Positions 59,988 through 64,000 of a stretch of 64,000 bases of DNA are shown here, piece by piece. Source of the DNA: Blastococcus sp. TBT05-19. GTDB lineage: Bacteria > Actinomycetota > Actinomycetes > Mycobacteriales > Geodermatophilaceae. The notes beneath the pieces were generated by a model. It did not search any database. It had not been told where the DNA came from and saw only the letters and a list, made by a program, of their open reading frames with translations. The translations under genes were made by a program, and so were the position numbers. Positions within the stretch are counted from its first letter, which is position 1. Every line of letters starts with the position of its first letter. The DNA lies in the NCBI RefSeq assembly GCF_003319095.1, contig NZ_QOHI01000001.1, forward strand, positions 186,001 through 250,000. Reading direction: 5' to 3'.

Positions 59988-61270
59988 GCGCGCCGGTCAC
60001 CGTCCGCGCCGCCACCCGCCGGCTGGTCGGGCTGACCGCCCTGCGCTGGCTCCCGGTGGGCCTGACGACGCCGATCATGGTGCTCCTGGCGCAGTCGCGC
60101 GGGCTGACCCTCGCCGAGATCGGTCTGCTGTTCACCGTGCACGGCGCGGTGGTGATCCTGCTCGAGCTGCCCACCGGCGGGCTCGCCGACGTCCTCGGCC
60201 GCCGCCCGGTCGTGATCGCCGGCGCCGTCCTGCACCTCGTCTCCTGCGTCGTCTACGCCACGGCCACGAGCACCGCCGGGTTCCTCGTCGGCGTCCTTCT
60301 CCTCGGCCTGGGTCGGGTGCTCGACTCCGGGCCGGTCGAGGCCTGGTACGTCGACACCGTCCACGCGCTCGACCCGGACGCCGACGTCGCGCCCGGGCTC
60401 GCGAAGCACTCCGCGGCCGACGGCGGGGGGCTCGCGCTCGGCGCCGTCGTCGGGGGGTTCCTCCCCGGCCTGCTCGGCGGGGGGAACGCCCTCGCGGTGC
60501 CCTACCTCGCCGCCGCCGTGCTGGACCTCGTGTTCATCGCCGCCGTCCTCCGGCTGCTGACCGAGGACCGGCCGCCGCGCGAGGGCAGCGCCCGCGCCGC
60601 GCTGGCCGGCGGGCTGCGCGCGCTGCCGTCGACCGTGGGCGGGGCCGTGCGGCTGTCGGTCACCGACGGCCCGATGCGGCTGGTGCTGCTGCTCACCGCC
60701 CTGGGCGGGGTCGGCCTGGTGGCGTGCGAGCTGCTCGGTCCGGTGCGGTTCAGCGAGCTGGCCGGCGACCGGGACGACGGGGCCGCGGTCTACGGCGTCG
60801 TCCTCGCCGTCTCGTTCGCCGCGGCCGCCGTCGGGGCGGTGGCCGCGCCGGCGATGCGCCGGCTGCTGCGCGGCTCCACCCGGGCCGCCTGCGCGGTGCT
60901 GTCGGTGCTGGGCGGTCTGTCCCTGGCCGTGCTGGCCGGCCCGGACCTGCTGCTGGTCGCCGCCACCGGGTTCGTCCTGCACTACGTGGCGCACGGGGCG
61001 GCGTGGCCGCTGCTCAGCGCGGTCCTGCACACGCGGGTGACCGCCGCCCACCGCGCGACCGCCGTCTCGGCGATGTCCCTGGCCATGGCGCTGGGCGGCA
61101 TCATCGGCAACCTCGCCGTGCCGCCGCTGGTCGCGCACAGCGGGCTGGACGCCGGGTTCCTCGCCGTCGCGGTCGTCGTGGGGCTGGGCGCGATCGCCTG
61201 CCTGTGGCTGCCGCGGACGACCGTCCGCGAGCCCGCCGTCGTCACCGGCAGGGCGGAGGTCGGATACTGA
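59984..61270 (+). CDS. MFS transporter coupled to the ArsR-like regulator
   Basis: A 428-residue protein with about 12 helices. LALPTGGLADVLGRRPVVI-type motif A appears as LPTGGLADVLGRRPVV, and a second-half counterpart near AAPAMRRLLRG. GTG start overlaps the regulator's TGA. The regulator gene and the operator dyad upstream suggest a ligand-inducible exporter, perhaps for a drug or toxic metabolite. The substrate is unknown. Confidence 0.87.
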   Translation: MSAPVTVRAATRRLVGLTALRWLPVGLTTPIMVLLAQSRGLTLAEIGLLFTVHGAVVILLELPTGGLADVLGRRPVVIAGAVLHLVSCVVYATATSTAGFLVGVLLLGLGRVLDSGPVEAWYVDTVHALDPDADVAPGLAKHSAADGGGLALGAVVGGFLPGLLGGGNALAVPYLAAAVLDLVFIAAVLRLLTEDRPPREGSARAALAGGLRALPSTVGGAVRLSVTDGPMRLVLLLTALGGVGLVACELLGPVRFSELAGDRDDGAAVYGVVLAVSFAAAAVGAVAAPAMRRLLRGSTRAACAVLSVLGGLSLAVLAGPDLLLVAATGFVLHYVAHGAAWPLLSAVLHTRVTAAHRATAVSAMSLAMALGGIIGNLAVPPLVAHSGLDAGFLAVAVVVGLGAIACLWLPRTTVREPAVVTGRAEVGY

Positions 61271-61297
61271 AGCCCTCATGACGTATCCGAGCAGCCG

Positions 61298-63115
61298 ATG
61301 AGCGCGCCCCTCAACCTGGTCAACCTCGAGCGGGTGCACAAGGCCCACGGGACGACCGTGATCCTCGACGACGTCTCCCTGGGCGTCGCCGCGGGCGAGC
61401 GGATCGGCGTCGTCGGGCGCAACGGCGGGGGCAAGAGCACGCTGCTGTCGCTGCTCACCGGTGCCGACGAGCCCGACTCCGGCCGGGTCACCCGCCGCGG
61501 CGACCTGGCGATGGGCGTCCTCGACCAGACCGGCACGCTGCCGACCGGGACGACGGTGCGCGACGTCGTCCTCCCCTCCTCGATGTTCGCCGCGGAGCAC
61601 GAGTGGGCCGGTGACCCCGCCGTGCGCTCGGTGCTCACCGGGCTGGAGCTCGACCGCCTGGGCCTCGACGCCCCGGTCGCCCCGATGTCCGGTGGCGAGC
61701 GCCGCCGCGTCGCGCTGGCCGCCCAGCTCATCCGGCCGCTGGACCTGCTGATCCTCGACGAGCCGACCAACCACCTCGACGTCGAGGGCGTGGCCTGGCT
61801 CGCGGAGTACGTGAAGGCCCGCCAGGGCGGGATGGTCGTCGTCACCCACGACCGGTGGTTCCTCGACGAGGTCTGCACCACCACGTGGGAGGTCGCCGAC
61901 GGAAGCGTGCACTCCTACGACGGCGGCTACTCGGCGTACACGCTGGCCCGGGCGGAGCGGGCCCGGATCGCCTCGGTCACCGAGGAGCGCCGGCTGAACC
62001 TGGTCCGCAAGGAGCTGGCCTGGCTGCGCCGGGGCCCGCCGGCGCGCACCAGCAAGCCGAAGTTCCGCATCGAGGCCGCGCAGGCGCTGATCGCCGACGA
62101 GCCCCCCGCCCGGGACTCGATGGCCCTCAAGGGCTTCGCCGCCAAGCGGCTCGGCAAGACCGTCTACGACGTCGAGGACGTCGACTACGCCGTCCCGACC
62201 GAGGACGGCCCGCGCACGCTGTTCAAGGACCTGACCTGGAACGTCGGGCCCGGCGACCGGATCGGCATCGTGGGCGTCAACGGCGCGGGCAAGACCTCGC
62301 TGCTGAAGCTGCTGGTGGGGGAGACGAAGCCGGACGCGGGCAGGATCGTCGTCGGCCAGACCGTGGCGCCGGCATACCTCTCGCAGCACGTCACCGAGCT
62401 GCCGCCGAAGGCGCGGGTGCTGGAGGCGGTGCAGGACGTCGCCCGGCTGGCCCGCATCGGCAACCAGGAGATCTCCGCCTCGACGCTCGCCGAGCGGTTC
62501 GGGTTCGCGGCCAACCGGCAGTGGACGCCGGTCGGTGACCTCTCCGGCGGCGAGCGCCGGCGGCTGCAGCTGCTGCGCCTGCTCATGGCCGAGCCGAACG
62601 TGCTGGTGCTCGACGAGCCCACCAACGACCTGGACATCGACACGCTCACCGCGCTGGAGGACCTGCTCGACGGGTTCCCCGGCACGGTGCTGGTGGTCAG
62701 CCACGACCGGTACTTCGTCGACCGGGTGTGCGACAAGGTGGTCGCGCTGCTCGGCGACGGCAGCCTGGCCGAGCTCCCGGGCGGGGTGGACGAGTACCTC
62801 CGGCGCCGGGCCGCGGGTGGCGCGCCGCTGACCTCGGCCGGCGACGGCGGCACCCGCGCAGTCGGAGCGCCGTCGACGGCGGCCCCGGCGGTCTCGGCCG
62901 CCGAGTCGCGGGCGGCCAAGAAGGAGGCGTCGAAGCTCGAGCGCCGGATGCTCAAGCTCGACGCCGACGAGAAGAAGCTGCACGACCAGCTCGCCGCGGC
63001 GGCCACCGACTACGCGAAGGCGGCCGAGCTCGACGCGCAGCTCAGGGCGCTGCAGACGGAGAAGGCCGAGGTGGAGGAGGCCTGGCTGGTGGCCTCCGAG
63101 CTCGCCGAGGGCTGA
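61298..63115 (+). CDS. ABC-F family ATPase (Uup-like)
   Basis: A 605-residue soluble protein with two ABC domains and no membrane segments. Domain 1: GRNGGGKSTLL, MSGGERRRVALAAQL, LLILDEPTNHLD, VVTHDRWFLDEV. Domain 2: GVNGAGKTSLL, LSGGERRRLQLLRLL, LVLDEPTNDLD, VVSHDRYFVDRV. The linker is rich in Arg/Lys/Ala, and a C-terminal coiled coil (about 530-605, KKEASKLERRMLKLDADEKK) is typical of Uup, which binds DNA or ribosomes. ABC-F proteins act on stalled ribosomes; some confer antibiotic resistance. ATG start. Confidence 0.92.
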   Translation: MSAPLNLVNLERVHKAHGTTVILDDVSLGVAAGERIGVVGRNGGGKSTLLSLLTGADEPDSGRVTRRGDLAMGVLDQTGTLPTGTTVRDVVLPSSMFAAEHEWAGDPAVRSVLTGLELDRLGLDAPVAPMSGGERRRVALAAQLIRPLDLLILDEPTNHLDVEGVAWLAEYVKARQGGMVVVTHDRWFLDEVCTTTWEVADGSVHSYDGGYSAYTLARAERARIASVTEERRLNLVRKELAWLRRGPPARTSKPKFRIEAAQALIADEPPARDSMALKGFAAKRLGKTVYDVEDVDYAVPTEDGPRTLFKDLTWNVGPGDRIGIVGVNGAGKTSLLKLLVGETKPDAGRIVVGQTVAPAYLSQHVTELPPKARVLEAVQDVARLARIGNQEISASTLAERFGFAANRQWTPVGDLSGGERRRLQLLRLLMAEPNVLVLDEPTNDLDIDTLTALEDLLDGFPGTVLVVSHDRYFVDRVCDKVVALLGDGSLAELPGGVDEYLRRRAAGGAPLTSAGDGGTRAVGAPSTAAPAVSAAESRAAKKEASKLERRMLKLDADEKKLHDQLAAAATDYAKAAELDAQLRALQTEKAEVEEAWLVASELAEG

Positions 63116-63147
63116 CCGCCTCCCGCCGCGTCCTCCCTCACCGTTCG

Positions 63148-63183
63148 GGGTCCTCCCTCACCGTCGACCACGAGGGAGGACCC
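63148..63183 (+). terminator. Terminator hairpin 1 after the ABC-F gene
   Basis: GGGTCCTCCCTC and GAGGGAGGACCC form a perfect 12-bp stem with a 12-nt loop. The left arm overlaps a direct repeat (TCCTCCCTCACCGT) whose other copy begins 20 bp upstream. Confidence 0.65.
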
Positions 63184-63215
63184 GGAACGATCAGGTCTCC
63201 TGATCGTCGTTCCGG
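63182..63215 (+). terminator. Terminator hairpin 2 after the ABC-F gene
   Basis: CCGGAACGA pairs with TCGTTCCGG and TCAGG pairs with CCTGA, with a 3-nt bulge and a TCT loop. It abuts hairpin 1, forming a double terminator. Confidence 0.55.
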
Positions 63216-63240
63216 CCGGTGGTGGGTGGCCGGGGGCCGG

Positions 63241-63246
63241 TAGTCT
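63241..63246 (+). promoter_or_regulatory. -10 element upstream of the Mrp gene
   Basis: TAGTCT, identical to the element before two serine tRNA genes here, 69 bp upstream of the Mrp start codon. Confidence 0.35.
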
Positions 63247-63315
63247 GGCTCTCAACCGCCGGCCGTCGACCGACGTCAGTGGTGTCCGAGAAGCCCTCTG
63301 ACCTCCCGGAGACCC

Positions 63316-64000
63316 GTGCTCGCACTCCTGCTCCTCCACCTGCTCGCGGCCGTGCTCGCGCCGGTCCTCCTGCGCTGGTGGGGGCGGAACGCCTTCCTCG
63401 TGCTCGCCCTGGTGCCCGCGGCCGGCTTCGCGTGGGTCCTGACCCGGATCGGGCGCGTCAGCGACGGTGGCGACCTGCGCGAGACCGTGCCCTGGGTGCC
63501 GCAGCTGGACCTGGAGATCGCGCTCCGGCTCGACGCGCTGTCGCTGACGTTCGCGCTGCTGGTCACCGGCGTCGGCGCGCTGGTGCTCCTCTACTGCGCC
63601 CGCTACTTCGAGCCCGGGGACGAGGGCAGCGCCCGGTTCGCGGGCACGCTCACCGCGTTCGCCGGGTCGATGCTCGGCCTCGTCCTCGCCGACGACCTGT
63701 TCCTGCTCTACGTGTTCTGGGAGCTCACCACCGTCTTCTCCTACCTGCTCATCGGTGGCGCGGGCACCAAGCTGGCGGCCCGCCGCGCGGCCAGCCAGGC
63801 GCTGGTCCTCACCACCGCCGGCGGGCTGGCGATGCTCATCGGCCTGATCATGCTGGGCGAGACCAGCGGCAGCTACCTGCTGTCGGAGGTCGTCGCGGAC
63901 CCGGGCAGCGGCCCGCTGCTGGTGGCCGGCACGGTGCTCGTGCTCGCCGGGGCCGTCACGAAGTCGGCGATGGTCCCGTTCCACTTCTGGCTGCCCGCCG
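63316..64000 (+). CDS. mrpA: Mrp Na+/H+ antiporter subunit A (partial, N-terminal part)
   Basis: 228 codons are in the window; the frame runs off the right edge. The visible part has at least six hydrophobic helices and matches the MrpA/NuoL-like N-terminus: LRLDALSLTFALLVTGVGALV, LYCARYFEP, LVLADDLFLLYVFWELTTVFSYLLIG (split: FLLYVFWELTTVFSYLL) with the conserved Glu, TTAGGLAMLIG, and GAVTKSAMVPFHFWLPA with the conserved Lys-x4-P-F-H-x-W-L-P. The acidic FWELTT and TKSA-x2-P-F-H motif are those of the proton-pumping antiporter-like family. GTG start with GGAGACCC upstream. Subunits B-G presumably follow outside the window. Confidence 0.9.
   Translation, partial: MLALLLLHLLAAVLAPVLLRWWGRNAFLVLALVPAAGFAWVLTRIGRVSDGGDLRETVPWVPQLDLEIALRLDALSLTFALLVTGVGALVLLYCARYFEPGDEGSARFAGTLTAFAGSMLGLVLADDLFLLYVFWELTTVFSYLLIGGAGTKLAARRAASQALVLTTAGGLAMLIGLIMLGETSGSYLLSEVVADPGSGPLLVAGTVLVLAGAVTKSAMVPFHFWLPA

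Noticed and set aside
59822-63115. Very long minus-strand frames opposite the MFS and ABC-F genes
   Set aside because: Their translations are repetitive Arg/Gly/Gln-rich shadows typical of antisense frames in GC-rich DNA, while the plus-strand genes have full family motifs.

Overview
The window is about 74% G+C and reads as chromosomal DNA of a high-GC actinobacterium. GTG and TTG starts, tightly coupled ATGA/GTGA junctions, DUF2630, a tRNA adenosine deaminase-associated protein and an F420-type PPOX protein all fit this. The ffs-dnaX-ybaB-recR block next to serine tRNA genes and tadA also fits. The style resembles Geodermatophilaceae (Blastococcus, Geodermatophilus, Modestobacter), but that placement is inference. 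I saw no phage, insertion sequence, CRISPR array or rRNA operon.

Layout. 1-5.3 kb: tail of a secreted protein, a coupled pair of P-loop kinases (one carrying a nucleotidyltransferase-like N-terminus), and two tandem paralogous exported proteins, probably beta-helical. 5.3-11.6 kb: PHP phosphoesterase, DoxX, VanZ, a PAP2-diacylglycerol kinase fusion, a TasA-like exported protein with a 39-residue membrane peptide, and a CGNR regulator divergent from an MFS transporter. 11.7-18.8 kb: tRNA-Ser(GCT), tRNA-Arg(ACG), amino acid permease, flavin enzymes, a surface protein and a MarR regulator.

18.9-26.5 kb: a seven-gene glycan cluster coding for the ADP-heptose precursor pathway (GmhA, HldE, and GmhB fused to a glycosyltransferase), two GT9 heptosyltransferase-like enzymes and two GT4-like enzymes. 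No HldD epimerase is seen. 26.5-36.2 kb: a VWA protein, UDP-glucuronate decarboxylase-like SDR, a complete branched-chain amino acid/amide ABC importer (SBP, LivM, LivH, LivF, LivG) and a divergent PucR-type regulator. 36.2-47.2 kb: housekeeping: tyrA, O-methyltransferase, tadA with its associated gene, tRNA-Ser(CGA), a Ser/Thr kinase, tRNA-Ser(GGA), EamA exporter, SRP RNA, dnaX, ybaB and recR.

47.4-53.4 kb: a complete dipeptide/oligopeptide importer (SBP, two permeases, two ATPases). 53.4-64 kb: Rieske protein, TPM-domain protein, VOC protein, PPOX protein, two pirins, an ArsR-like regulator coupled to an MFS transporter, an ABC-F protein, and the start of an Mrp antiporter subunit A.

The most interesting signals are these. 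A 24-bp near-palindrome occurs twice, each time alone in a 37-39 bp gap between two co-oriented genes. The ADP-heptose glycan operon sits in a Gram-positive type genome. Regulatory palindromes can be read in the divergent promoter regions. A 26-bp-arm hairpin runs into the ribosome-binding site of tadA. A 44-residue peptide looks like an isolated TasA-type signal sequence.
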